A stretch of 64,000 nucleotides of DNA. Source: Tretioscincus oriximinensis. Lineage: Eukaryota; Chordata; Lepidosauria; Squamata; Gymnophthalmidae. Numbering within the stretch: the stretch's first letter is position 1; every line of letters begins with the position of its first letter. Below are positions 46,644-56,460 of this stretch, in pieces. The notes below the pieces were generated by a model. It made no database searches. It was given only the letters and a program-made list of their open reading frames with translations, and was not told the origin of the DNA. The stretch is taken from positions 1,615,846-1,679,845 of the forward strand of contig JAJVDF010000126.1 in NCBI GenBank assembly GCA_022410635.1. Direction: 5' to 3'. A program made the position numbers and the translations under genes.

Positions 46644-48331
46644 ATGCAGGAAATAAAAATTCTAAATATTAATGTAAATTGTTTGGGTGCTCTATTTAAG
46701 AGGTTCAGATTACAGAAACCTCTTAAGCAGCAGAATTCTAATATTTTATTAACTCAAGAAAGTCATAAAAGCAAAAATGACACTAAACCTCTTATTAATT
46801 TCCCACAATGGGGAAAAATTATGAATCTAGAGGAACAAACAAAGCCCACAGAGTGGCTATTATGGTACGCAATTATGTTCCTTTTGAATTCCTGAAAGAA
46901 ATTAACGATCAAGAAGGTAGATTCCTTCTTATACAAGCAAAAAATTATAATAAAATGGTTACATTAGCTAATGTGTATTCCCCAAATTCTGGACAGAAAA
47001 GGTTCATAAGAAAAGTACTTAAAAAAGTTAAAAAAAATNCCAAAGGAGAAATATTTTTAGGAGCAGACTTTAATATTGAAANAGAGTTTAATCAACGTAA
47101 CTTCCAAGAATAAGAATTAAATAATTTTAATTTGATAGATATATATGAAAAAACTAATATACGTGACTGCCCTGCGACATACTTTTTGGGACGACACCAA
47201 TGTTATAGAAGAATTGATTATTTAATGATAGGAAAAAATAATACAAGCCAAGTTAAAGTAGTCAACACTGAATCCATATGGCTATCGGACCATGCTCCGA
47301 TTATTGCTATTATAAAACTTGGGCATACAGAATATCAATGAAAATAGACCTTTGATCCAACTATTTTATTNAATCCAGAAAATGAACAAAGATTGATAAC
47401 GCATATAGAAGAATATTTTTGAATAAATAACACACCAGNATTAGATCAATGTACTATATGGGATGCTGTGAAAGCTTATATAAGAAGTATATGTATATCA
47501 CTTGGGAGACAAGATATGCAAAGACATCATCGAATTCTTGATGAAATAAAAGCTCTCCNGGAACAATATCGAATACACAGAGATGATAATATAAAACATG
47601 CCTTGGAATTAAAAAAAATGGAAAAATACAGATTAGACCAAATTGAATTTTCAAAAAAACAGATGTATGCTAAGGGAACATATAAACAATGGGGAATAAA
47701 GGGTATGAAACATCTTGCTCAATATTTAAAACATAAAAAAGAAAGGAAGAGAATAAACCAAATTAAGGATAAATTTGGAATATCACAGTCAGGTGACCAG
47801 GTAAGAAAAGTACTTGAAGAATATTATACAAATTTATATGGAGAAAAGATAAGAATTCCTATTGATATACAGATAAACAAAACCTTGCAGGATGAACAGA
47901 AAGATTGGTTGAATTCTTGAATTACTATAAAAGAAGTAGCTGAAGCTTTAAAAACCATTAAAAATGATAAGGCACCTGGTCCAGATGGATTTACTAGAAT
48001 TTATTATAAAACTTTCAAAGATAAATTAAGAAACCAGCTCTTTGCTCTGCTTAATGAAGTTTATTTACAAGGGAAAGTACCAAATTCATGGAAAGAAGCA
48101 GAGGTGGCAATTTTCTTNAAAAAAGAGGTAGGGACGAAGATCAGCCTGATTCATATAGCTGAAGATCAATATAGATTTATGAAAGGGAAATATATAGGTG
48201 ACCCAATTCGAATCGTATCAAATATCTTATACCATTCAGAACAAACTAAAAAGCCCCTTGCAATGCTTAAGCTCGATGTGTACAAAGCCTTCGACTCTGT
48301 TAATCATCAGTATATTTTTGAAGTTTGCTGA
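46644..48331 (+). pseudogene. L1 ORF2 endonuclease and RT N-terminal half, broken
   Basis: Mostly a single frame with few stops. Endonuclease: start KILNINVNCLG, catalytic-glutamate segment LLTQESHKSKN, then after a frameshift near 46810 VTLANVYSPNSG, LGADFNIE near 47060 and SDHAPIIAII near 47285 (the SDH motif). RT: NDKAPGPDGF near 47965, NSWKEAEVAIF near 48085, QYRFMKGKYIGDPIR near 48170 and motif A LDVYKAFDSVNH near 48275. Stops lie near 47111, 47341 and 47920. The few lesions suggest a relatively recent insertion. The catalytic YADD region is lost in the deletion that follows. Confidence 0.9.
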
Positions 48332-48374
48332 AAGTGTAATCTTGGAGAATGATTTATTAGAACTANCAAGCAGA

Positions 48375-48415
48375 TATATACTGCTCAAAACAATTAAGGG
48401 AACACTTTAAACATA
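48375..48415 (+). mobile_element. Single arm of the Tc1-like MITE at the L1 deletion junction
   Basis: tatactgctcaaaacaatta followed by agggaacactttaaacataa is one TIR arm of the family at 23161 and 40214; the opposite arm is absent. It sits exactly where L1 ORF2 jumps from motif A to the C-terminal domain, so the RT centre with YADD is missing. Confidence 0.8.
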
Positions 48416-48424
48416 AACAACCAG

Positions 48425-49141
48425 GGTTTAAAAATCTTAAAGGATCTGCTTGCAGTCGAAAGCATTCCAATTTCACTAAATGAATTGAATCAAAAATTAG
48501 TACAAAACAGATGGCTACAGGCTCACCAGGTTATACAAAGAATAAGAGCTAATAATTATCACCAATCAGTTACAGAACCTAATACCCCACTAGAAGAATT
48601 ATTTTTAAACAAAATAAAAGATAATAAAGGATTAGGAGGAGAATTATGTAGCTTAATTAAAGGATGCTGTTAAGATAATTTACAATCAATGACTGATATT
48701 TGGAGAACTGATCTTCAAATTAATTTGCAAGAAATGACTGAAACTTGGGAAAGGGTAAGCAAAAAAAAAAAAAATAGGGTTAAGGAACTACAGTTTAAGC
48801 TACTTAGATGGTAAAGAACACCATGCAGTCTCTTGCATTTTATTTCAAATGTGACGNCTCAATGTTGGCATAGGTGTGGTAGAAGGGGCTTATATATACA
48901 CATGCTATGGGAATGCCCTAAGGTACAGGATTTTTGGAATTTAATTTGGGATGAAATGGATAATGTCTTGGGATGTAACATAAATAGAATAAAAGAAAAT
49001 GCCGTTTTTTCACTATTTCATGAAGTTCAGCAAGAAACAAAATATATGATAAGACAAATGACTATGGCAGCCCAAGCTGTCTTGGTTCTAGGATGGAAAG
49101 GCAAACTAACCAATGGCTACACTATTTGGCCGATCAAATAA
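48425..49141 (+). pseudogene. L1 ORF2 C-terminal domain
   Basis: GFKNLKGSACSRKHSNFTK near 48427 (in a shifted frame) then LNQKLVQNRWLQAHQVIQRI and EELFLNKIKDNKG lead to QCWHRCGRRGLYIHMLWECP at about 48863-48920. The last is the cysteine-rich CxxC/HxxxxC motif found at the end of L1 ORF2. It ends AAQAVLVLGWKGK near 49060. A stop near 48671 and an A-run at 48761-48774 interrupt it. Confidence 0.88.
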
Positions 49142-49320
49142 TGGGAGATTACAATGAAGATAGAAGAAATGCTGATAGGTTACTGCAAGATATATGGATG
49201 AGGAACTGGCATAAATTGCAGGTATATTGTCAGTCGAACCACTGGTAAGGACCTGAACTCTTAGATGTGATTTAAATAGTTCTCAGAATATAATGAGTAT
49301 ATTATTTATAATATCATCCG

Positions 49321-49358
49321 GTGAGAGGGAAGGGGGGGGAGGGGGGGAAGGGGGGGGT
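49321..49358 (+). repeat. L1 3' UTR G-rich polypurine tract
   Basis: gtgagagggaagggggggga followed by further gggg runs. Such G-rich tracts are conserved in L1 3' UTRs and can form G-quadruplexes. Together with the terminal A run it fixes the element's orientation and 3' end. Confidence 0.8.
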
Positions 49359-49508
49359 CAGGGTACAAATTTTGTTGTTGCATTGTTATACTGTAGAAAG
49401 TGTTTTATGATTTATTGATATGTTGCTGAATTTTTATTGTTTTGATTCAATATAATGTACTATCTTATTCCTTCTTATTGTTATCTATTATAATAATTTA
49501 AAAAAAAA

Positions 49509-49880
49509 ATTCATTCACATGTGCTAGATGGCAAGCATCCAAATTTCCTATCCTCACAAAGGCTGTATAAAAACATTGAAATCCAGAGTCAATTTGATTT
49601 AATTGCTAGATTAATTAACTCTGACTTTAGTCTAAAAGGGAAACTTTCTACGTCATTGCCTAATATAGAATCAGTCCAAAATTGCAAAACATCTGTATCC
49701 CATAACCTCAGAATTTAAATGTGACTTTTGAACTCAAGAGNCTACAGCTGTTTAATTGCCATTAATATTTTAAATATTCCTTTACGAAAATAGCACCACA
49801 ACATGCACTCAGGCTATATTTCCACTGAAAAAAGTGACCACTCCTGCCCTGTATCTATTTTCAGTAGTAGAGGGCATGTT
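49509..49880. other. Unassigned sequence
   Basis: Nothing recognised between the L1 tail and the next CR1 fragment. Confidence 0.3.
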
Positions 49881-49894
49881 GCAATGATGATGCT

Positions 49895-50430
49895 GGCCTC
49901 TTTTGTTGTGTGGTCACTGGTGGAGGTACCTACAGTATACTTTTCTCCANTACTTTGGTCAGACCACACTTAGAGTATTGTGTTCAATTCTAGGTATCCC
50001 AATTTATAAATGACATTGATAAACTGGAGCAACTTCAAAGGAGAGTTACAAGGATGCTGAGTGGTCAGGAAACCATGTCCTATGAGAAACAGTTAAAGGG
50101 ATTTTATAAAGTCTACGAAGAGAAGACTGAGAGGAGACCNGTCGACAAAGATCTGAAGGGCTGTCACAGAGCAGAGGGATCAGCTTTGTTCTCATTGCCA
50201 CAAGGAAGGACTAGAAAAATAGGATGAAACTGCAAGCAGGTAGATATAGATTAAAACAGCAAAGGTGATAAATCAATGGAATACATTGNCACAGGAGGTG
50301 GTGAATTCTCTGCCAGAAGTCTTCAACTAGAGGCTGGACAACCATCTGTCTGGAATGGTTAAGTGAATCCTGCATTGAGCAGGAGATTAGGCCCCATGAC
50401 CCTGGAATCCCTTCCAACTCTATGAGATGC
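49895..50430 (+). mobile_element. Old CR1-type LINE 3' end
   Basis: tttggtcagaccacacttag, agtattgtgttcaattctag and aactggagcaacttcaaagg encode, with decay, the CR1 motif RPHLEYCVQF..LE(R)LQRR. Later landmarks are aatacattgncacaggaggt, ggtgaattctctgccagaag and the final ccatgaccctggaatccctt ccaactctatgag, the classic older CR1/L3-like terminus. It is much more decayed than the CR1 at 20965. Confidence 0.85.
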
Positions 50431-52105
50431 CATTCTACACAATGGAGCTAAAGAAGAAGAAGGGGGGACATCTTTTTTTAGTGTACCCTAAAAAGTATGC
50501 TGATAACAATGTATCAGAAGTACTGCTATATGAGAACAGACTGCNATATCAAAAGAGCCACGTGACTGGTCCAAAAAAACTTTTCCTAAGAGAAAATAAA
50601 ATGTGCACTTAGTTTATTCCCACAAATTATTCTAGAACTCTTCTTTCCCGTTAACTTAAAATATCTCCCATTTGTGATTCTAACCACATAAAAGCAGGTT
50701 TCTGGGCATTCATCTGCCTTTGCCTTCATATAATGGCAATAAGAATATTTCTGCCCACTGATGTGGCGACAGGATCTGTCTATTTCCTGCTGGCAGCTTT
50801 TCCGTTAATCTTAAAGCTTATCATTTTGTTTGTCCTAAATCACCCACAAACTTTTTCTTCCAAATATTTCAGGACAAATGGAGGCTCTGATCCGCCTCTT
50901 CTTGGTTTCAGCCAGAGCACCAAGTGAAAACAAAAATAATACAAGACTGATTGACAATGGGCTCGCCGTTATTTACTTAACTATCCTGCGTCACCATGGA
51001 GTATCTTTAGATCTGTGTGCAGTTGATATATTTAATGTGCTGTTTGTACCCTAGAAAGCAATTTGTTACCCAGGCACCTTGTTGCCCTCACCATCCTATA
51101 TGGATGGTGGCATGTGGACTTAGAAGAATATACAGAACATGGCAACCAACCAATCAAAACCTGGTTCATCCTTGTTAGGGGGGTTGCAATAATTATTGAT
51201 GGGGTGAAACGGCTCATGATCTCCATTAAGTTAGAACAGCTTTTGATTAGGCAAAGATGAACTAATACATCCAGGCAAATCCTGCTTGTTTCAGCTGTGG
51301 TTTCAATGTGATGGTCTAGTGACCCTTTCAAGAACACAAGTCCGAGTGGCAAAACTCAAAATTGTTAGATGTATGGATTTAGAAGGAACCATACTATTGA
51401 TGCGCCTTTTATTCCACAAAAGTTGAGGAAGGAAAAAAAACCCTACAGGTGTTAGGAAATTGATTGCAATGATAAATGCAGTCAATAAAGGGTAGAGGTG
51501 ACAGTTGTTCAAAGTGTTTCTTATTTTCCATTATTTTCTTAGACTGCAACTTTGCTCAGGAATATGTAAACTTAAAGTCCAGTAAAACAAAAGCAGTAAC
51601 AGCTAGATTTTGAATTGCCCAGATGCTTTTCTGTTGATAAAACAACTTGATAATGCACATTCAGTCCAGCCCTACAGCTGTTCACATGGGCACTTATTAC
51701 ATTCAGTGCAAGCTTCCATGCAATATGCACATACAATAAAGACGGAATTGTGTAGACAGCCAGATCAGCTCCTTCCTCCAGTGATCAGCTCAAGCTTCCC
51801 ACCATTCTGTGNTGCATTCAGGAAAATGAAGGATGAGGCCAATTGGTTATACGGTCAATAAAATATTTGGATTCAGTTTACCTAATTATGAGATGAATTA
51901 GAGCTATAGACTTTAACATTGCCTTTTGCAAAAGATTCACTGGACAGTCAGACTCACCCACAAAAGCTATTTACCCCTTTCGATAAGTGTTGTACCCCTG
52001 AACAACATTTATTTATTTATTTTTGCAAAAATATAAATTCTAGTTAACAGAAATTAAAACAATCATATAGTAAAATAGTAGGGGATATAAAGTAAAAGGT
52101 TTTTC
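50431..52105. other. Unassigned sequence
   Basis: No gene, RNA or repeat family recognised in 1.7 kb. The open frames here are short and overlap on opposite strands. Confidence 0.3.
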
Positions 52106-52109
52106 ACAT

Positions 52110-53400
52110 TGGGAATGCCTGGAGAATAGATTGGTTTCCAAAAGGTGCCTGAAAGATATGACAGTGTGCAGTCTATGAATATCTAAGAGGAGAACATTTC
52201 AAAGTGTGGGACCCACCAGAGAAAAGGTCCTGCTGAGATACACCATGAGGTGACATTCAGTACTTGCTAATACCCGCAGCAGAATCTCCCCAGTGGATAT
52301 TAGTGGGTATTAAAGAAGGCCACCGAACAAGTACCCTGGTTTAAGGCTTTATATACCCAAAAACGTTAGGCTTTGAATCTGATTCAATAGATGAATGCAG
52401 GCAGTTCNATTGGTTATGCACAGGTGTTATAGGTCTAGGCAAACAGGAATCACACTTAATAACCTGGCTGCTGCATTTTACACTNGTTACAGCTTCCAGG
52501 CAAAGTGCAAAGATAGTTCCATAGAATGCATTACAGAAACTGAAATGAGAAGTTACAAGTATAGGAACAGTTGTGACCAGACCCTTCCTAAATAGGTAGA
52601 GACTTAGTAGGAACATCAAGGTTGTAGGGCAAGCAGGGTCATTCCCTGGGGAGTCAGGATCAGGNCCCCTGAGATTCTAGGTACAGCACTGTGGTATGTT
52701 AGCTGAAGCTAATAAGAGACACTCCTTTGCTCATATCTGATTAGTTCCAGAACAGCTGAACAGAAAATTCAATTAATTCCTGAGTGAGGCAGATTACTCC
52801 TGGTCCAGATGCACGAGGAAAAGCCCTGAAGTTTCAGTGAGGGACCAATTTGGTGGCACAGTGATTACAGTGTGGGGATCTTATCTGGTAGTCTCCTGGT
52901 TTGACTCCCCACTCCTGTATGAAAGCCAGCTGGGTGACCTTGGGTCAGTCACAGTTTTTTGGAATTTTCTTAGTCCCACCTGTTGTGTCTGTTGTGGAGA
53001 AAGCAACAAAAGCTATGTGCACCACCCTTTGGTTGGCTGCCCTGAGACCTTCTGGTATAGGGCAGGATATAAATACAGATAAATAAATAAATAAATAATA
53101 AATGATCAGCTGCTATTACTCTGAAGTACCTGTTTGAAATGGTCTTTTGGTAATCCAGATCAGGAAACATCTGATCTGGTTCTAGCACCTCTCTTATTCA
53201 GCCTCTTCTTAATGCAAAATTGAGATAAGCAGACAAAAGCCCTAAAACAAGCAAAGATCTCAGCTCTTGAAAACAGGCACTTCCCATCCTCCATATCTCT
53301 GTCTTATCAGAATTCAACTTTATTATGGTTTCCATAAGTCAAGACTGAACATCAATATTTGACATTTTTACAATGGCATTTCTTTTAACTCGGACATAAA
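52110..53400 (-). mobile_element. L2-clade LINE 3' region, interrupted by a SINE
   Basis: Plus-strand text follows the reverse complement of L2 ORF ends: aaaggtgcctgaaagatatg, gagaaaaggtcctgctgaga, tttaaggctttatataccca, acctggctgctgcattttac and gttacagcttccaggcaaag, then after the SINE tccatatctctgtcttatca and gaattcaactttattatgg. The encoded thumb region is heavily decayed. The same family in better shape is at 62525-64000. Confidence 0.65.
52843..53104 (+). mobile_element. tRNA-derived Sauria-type SINE, full length
   Basis: Head gaccaatttggtggcacagt, B box ggtttgactcc at 52898-52908, body cagctgggtgaccttgggtc and tgtctgttgtggagaaagca, then ctggtatagggcaggatata and an (AAAT)n tail. Inserted in the minus-strand L2 segment. 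Closest relative: 14195-14456. Confidence 0.92.
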
Positions 53401-53744
53401 CATAAAAATCTAAGAAGTGCCTCATTTAATAAAAACCAAGATCCATCTATAGCAGTCTTTGGCTATATTCACACAGCTATTTTATCCCTCAATTGTAGTG
53501 ACATGAGGNAGGTTGGNGCACACGTGTTACACGTGTTTCAGCAGTCCTCCTGCAATAAACGCCATTTATTCCACAATAAACTATTGCTGGGATAATCAGG
53601 CATCATTGCAGAGAACCTCCGAAATCTCGCAGCCAACCTCCATCATCTTGTAACCAACTGCCTTCCTTTCCCATGTGAGCATTACTAGTGTGAGAGACAG
53701 GAGGGAGAGATGACAGGAGGAAGCACCGCCTCCTTGCTTCAGCA

Positions 53745-54240
53745 GGGAAATCTGCCCACCGTTTCCTAAGCCCAGGCTGCCCTCCGCCTGGAAATTGGCT
53801 ATGCAAACTGACGAGCAGGATATTGTTGCTGTCAAATGGTTCGGCTGAGGAGAGGAGGAGGAGGAGGTGGGGAGGTTGACAGGATGGCCGTCAATGTTCC
53901 CCTTCGTTTTGCCAAGCTGATCTCTAGGCAGCAGNGCCTGAAAGCAAGCGGAGGGCAGCCTGGGCTTAGGAAAAGGCTTCTCGTGACACGCAGCTGGCTC
54001 TACCACGTTGCTTCGGCTGTGCCCTCCTTCCAGCCAGCCTTCCGCCTACTTTCAGGCGCAGCTGCCTGGAGATCAGCTCAGCGAAATGAAGGCNAACATT
54101 GACAGACGTCCTGTCAACCTCCCCACCTCCTCCTCCTCGCCTCAGCTGAACCATTTGACAGCGACAACGTCCTGCTCATTGCTTCGCAGAGCCGATCTCC
54201 AGGCAGCAGACCCCAGAAGCAGGTGGAGGGCTGCTAGAAG
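53745..54240. repeat. Nested inverted repeat, about 215-bp arms, GC-rich
   Basis: The arms 53745-53965 and about 54025-54240 are inverted copies: atggttcggctgaggagagg, ggtggggaggttgacaggat and tgatctctaggcagcag on the plus strand recur on the minus strand with a few changes. The left arm is itself bounded by an inverted pair (ctaagcccaggctgccctcc and ggagggcagcctgggcttag). Opposite-strand open frames with similar peptide text (a PVNLPTSSSS segment and an NHLTAT segment) are simply the two arms read in each direction, not two genes. Confidence 0.8.
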
Positions 54241-54319
54241 GAGTAATGAGATTCGGCTTACTCATTAAACGTGACCGGATCGGTGAAGCGAGGAGGCTTG
54301 CCCTGGGGTCNGTATCACT

Positions 54320-54925
54320 TGCCACGACAAAATAACCGGCACACAGACGACACTTCAGGGTAACTGGAGACGNAGGAGGTCCACGAGTGTATGGAAGCCT
54401 CCAGATGAGACCGGGGTCTCCACTTTTATTGACATCAGAATCAGAAGGCGTGTATCAGAATCATGACGGAATGAAAAGGGCGGAGGATACCCAACGTGGG
54501 CAAATTACGTAGGGATGACACGTTATGCCCCCTCCCAAGGGGGTGCAGCCTGGGTACAGTAACCAATAGGGGAAGAGATAGGTGTGTGTGTGGTGTGCCT
54601 AATTACTGGAAACTTAGCTATCATTGAGAGCCCCTGTCAATCAAACCTGACAGGAAGATGATTCATGCCAAGGGTCCAGACTTTGATGACCCTGATTGGC
54701 ANCAAACAATGAAGTGAGACCAAGGGTATACAGAAAAGGGGAAGAAGGCTAAAGAGTGGCTTCCTTAGAACAATAGTGAAGCCTAGGGCAAGTTTGCACA
54801 AGAGATTGTCCCATAGGGAGTCAAGCCTGCCTTGGCCAGAGGCAAACAGTTGACTTCCCAGTTGGTAATGGGATTTAAATGTGTCTATTGTTAGACAGTG
54901 CAATAGTCAGGGGCTACCCGTCACA
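54320..54925 (-). mobile_element. LTR-like sequence (solo LTR candidate), minus strand
   Basis: On the minus strand it opens tgtgacgggtagcccctgac, carries AATAAA (plus-strand 54425-54430) in gatgtcaataaaagtggaga and closes tattttgtcgtggca. It shares the ttctgat/gtcaataaaag and ctggaggcttccatac blocks with 34236-34985. No gag, pol or env sequence is adjacent. No clear target duplication was found, so ends are approximate. Confidence 0.5.
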
Positions 54926-55439
54926 GGTGCCCCCAGGGAGAGGAAAGAGNNATTAAGAGAGTTCCTGAATGTATACAGGGTTGAGGGAAAGGTCAGCTTG
55001 ACCAAGGAAATTTTGAAAATTTCNTACCCAGAGGCCTCTTTTAGATAGCTAGTTCCAGCTATAAATGATATATTAATAATATATTTTATATCTAATATGT
55101 GTCCCAGGGGGAGATTCCCAACAAAGGAGGGCACAGCCGAAGCAATGCGGCAGAGCCAGCTGCGTATCANGAGAATTCAAGTATACATGTGCACAGACAT
55201 GCCATTGTATATTCCGGAATATAGCTTTATTCCAGTTTTTAGCTTGTCGTGTGAATGCAGCCTTCTTCTCTTGCCAACTGCATAGGGAAGCCCACCAGTT
55301 CCAGCCCAAGCGCATACAGCTTGTTCTGCCTGCTGTCTCTAAGCAGCTGCTCTTAAAAAGGCATACTCCCCCCCAATAAGGGTTAGCCCTAATTTTCACA
55401 ATTTAGTCCAAACTAGCCAAACTGGTAGCAAAACCACAT

Positions 55440-55880
55440 TTTGCAGTAGGAAACTCCAGAGTGTAACTTGCATTTACACTATGGAGCACTTTACTTGCTC
55501 ATTCTGCTGACTCATCTAGAATTCATTGGGTGCCTTCAATTTCTAATATTTTCAGAAAGAAAGAAAGACATTTCCTTATCCATTGTGCATAATGTGCAAA
55601 GCCCTAAGTGTTGCAACCTTTCTTTGCAGGGGAAGTACTCCAGCTCTTTAATCCATTTAATCATCCTTCTCTGATCCTCCTCCAAATCCATTTCTTGACA
55701 TGCAGCAATTAAATTGCACAGAATAGTCCAGATGATGTTACACCAGTGATTTATATAAAGGCATGGATAACATCAGCACCTCTTGTTTTAGTACCATTTT
55801 CCACATTTTTCCTAACAAGCTATTGGCCTTTTCCCCCCAGGTTGATTACATTTTCTTTTGCTATTTATTTTATACTAGGA
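55440..55880 (-). mobile_element. Old CR1 LINE fragment
   Basis: gcaaagccctaagtgttgca, atccatttaatcatccttct and gatgttacaccagtgattta are the reverse complement of a diverged CR1 ORF2 C-terminal region. It continues to aacaagctattggccttttc, the upstream part of that region. No 3' UTR remains. Confidence 0.65.
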
Positions 55881-56204
55881 AACAGAAACAAGTTTGTTAC
55901 CCACACATTATAATGTAAAAAGAAAGAATAACATTTACAATATAATTTTGATGACTTGGGTTATAAAGAATAGGACTGCATCCGGATAACACTCTTTGGA
56001 AGCAACAATAGTTTCATAATGATTCACCACACATAGCCCATTAGTATTAGGGCAATTCTCTAACGGTGCGTTGTAAGTGCTTTTTGTCATTTCTCTTTAA
56101 AAATTCCTGGAAGCACTTGTTCGTGTTGTGACACTAAAGATGTCACTACAGCAGCCTTGAGTGGAATGCTGCACAGCAACTGTCACAATGCTTTGTGTGA
56201 TTTT
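55881..56204. other. Unassigned sequence
   Basis: Nothing recognised. Confidence 0.3.
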
Positions 56205-56460
56205 AATTGGAGGAGGAGGAGAAGAAGAAGAAGAAGAAGAAGGAGAAGGAGAAGGAGAAGAAGAAGGGAGAAGAAGGAGAAGAGGAGGAGGGAGGGAAGA
56301 ATAAGAATTGGTTTTTATACCCTGCTTTTCTCAACCCAAAGGAAATCTGTTCTCCTCCTCACAACGGACATTTTGTGGAGTCGGTTGGACTGAGAGAGCT
56401 CCAAAGAATGGTGACTAGCAAACTGGGAGACTTTCAGAAAGGAACTTGACACGCTAACCA
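56205..56460 (-). mobile_element. Sauria-type SINE with GAA/GGA-rich tail
   Basis: From the left: (GGA/GAA)n of about 95 bases (the tail in reverse complement), gtttttataccctgcttttc, caacccaaagg, acggacattttgtggagtcg, gagagctccaaagaatggtg, then a damaged head (gacacgctaaccacttgcat). The poly-Arg/Glu/Lys open frames are tail artefacts. Confidence 0.88.

Larger units (their letters stand above)
45216..49508 (+). mobile_element. L1-clade LINE, nearly full length, internally deleted
   Basis: Order on the plus strand: ORF1 remnant (45240-45960), AT-rich inter-ORF region (45961-46640), ORF2 endonuclease (46644-47340), ORF2 RT up to motif A (47468-48330), a deletion junction at about 48340-48420 holding a Tc1-like arm, ORF2 C-terminus with zinc-knuckle-like motif (48425-49140), and a 3' UTR with G-rich polypurine tract (49321-49358) ending in a 10-base A run at 49499-49508. 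This layout is diagnostic of L1. The start is unclear: ORF1's N-terminus is not visible. Confidence 0.9.
53461..55263. mobile_element. Compound Harbinger-like TIR element (family Z, copy 1)
   Basis: Left end ggctatattcacacagctat; right end cttgtcgtgtgaatgcagcc, its approximate reverse complement. Next to the left end, gcaataaacgccatttattc, acaataaactattgctggga and a gcatcattgcagagaa block are shared with copy 2 at 60655-61053. The interior holds the nested palindrome (53745-54240) and an LTR-like insertion (54320-54925). The superfamily is inferred from copy 2, where TAA flanks both ends. Confidence 0.55.

Noticed and set aside
53596..54268. Apparently paired genes on opposite strands with similar peptides
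   Set aside because: They are the two arms of one inverted repeat read in each direction.
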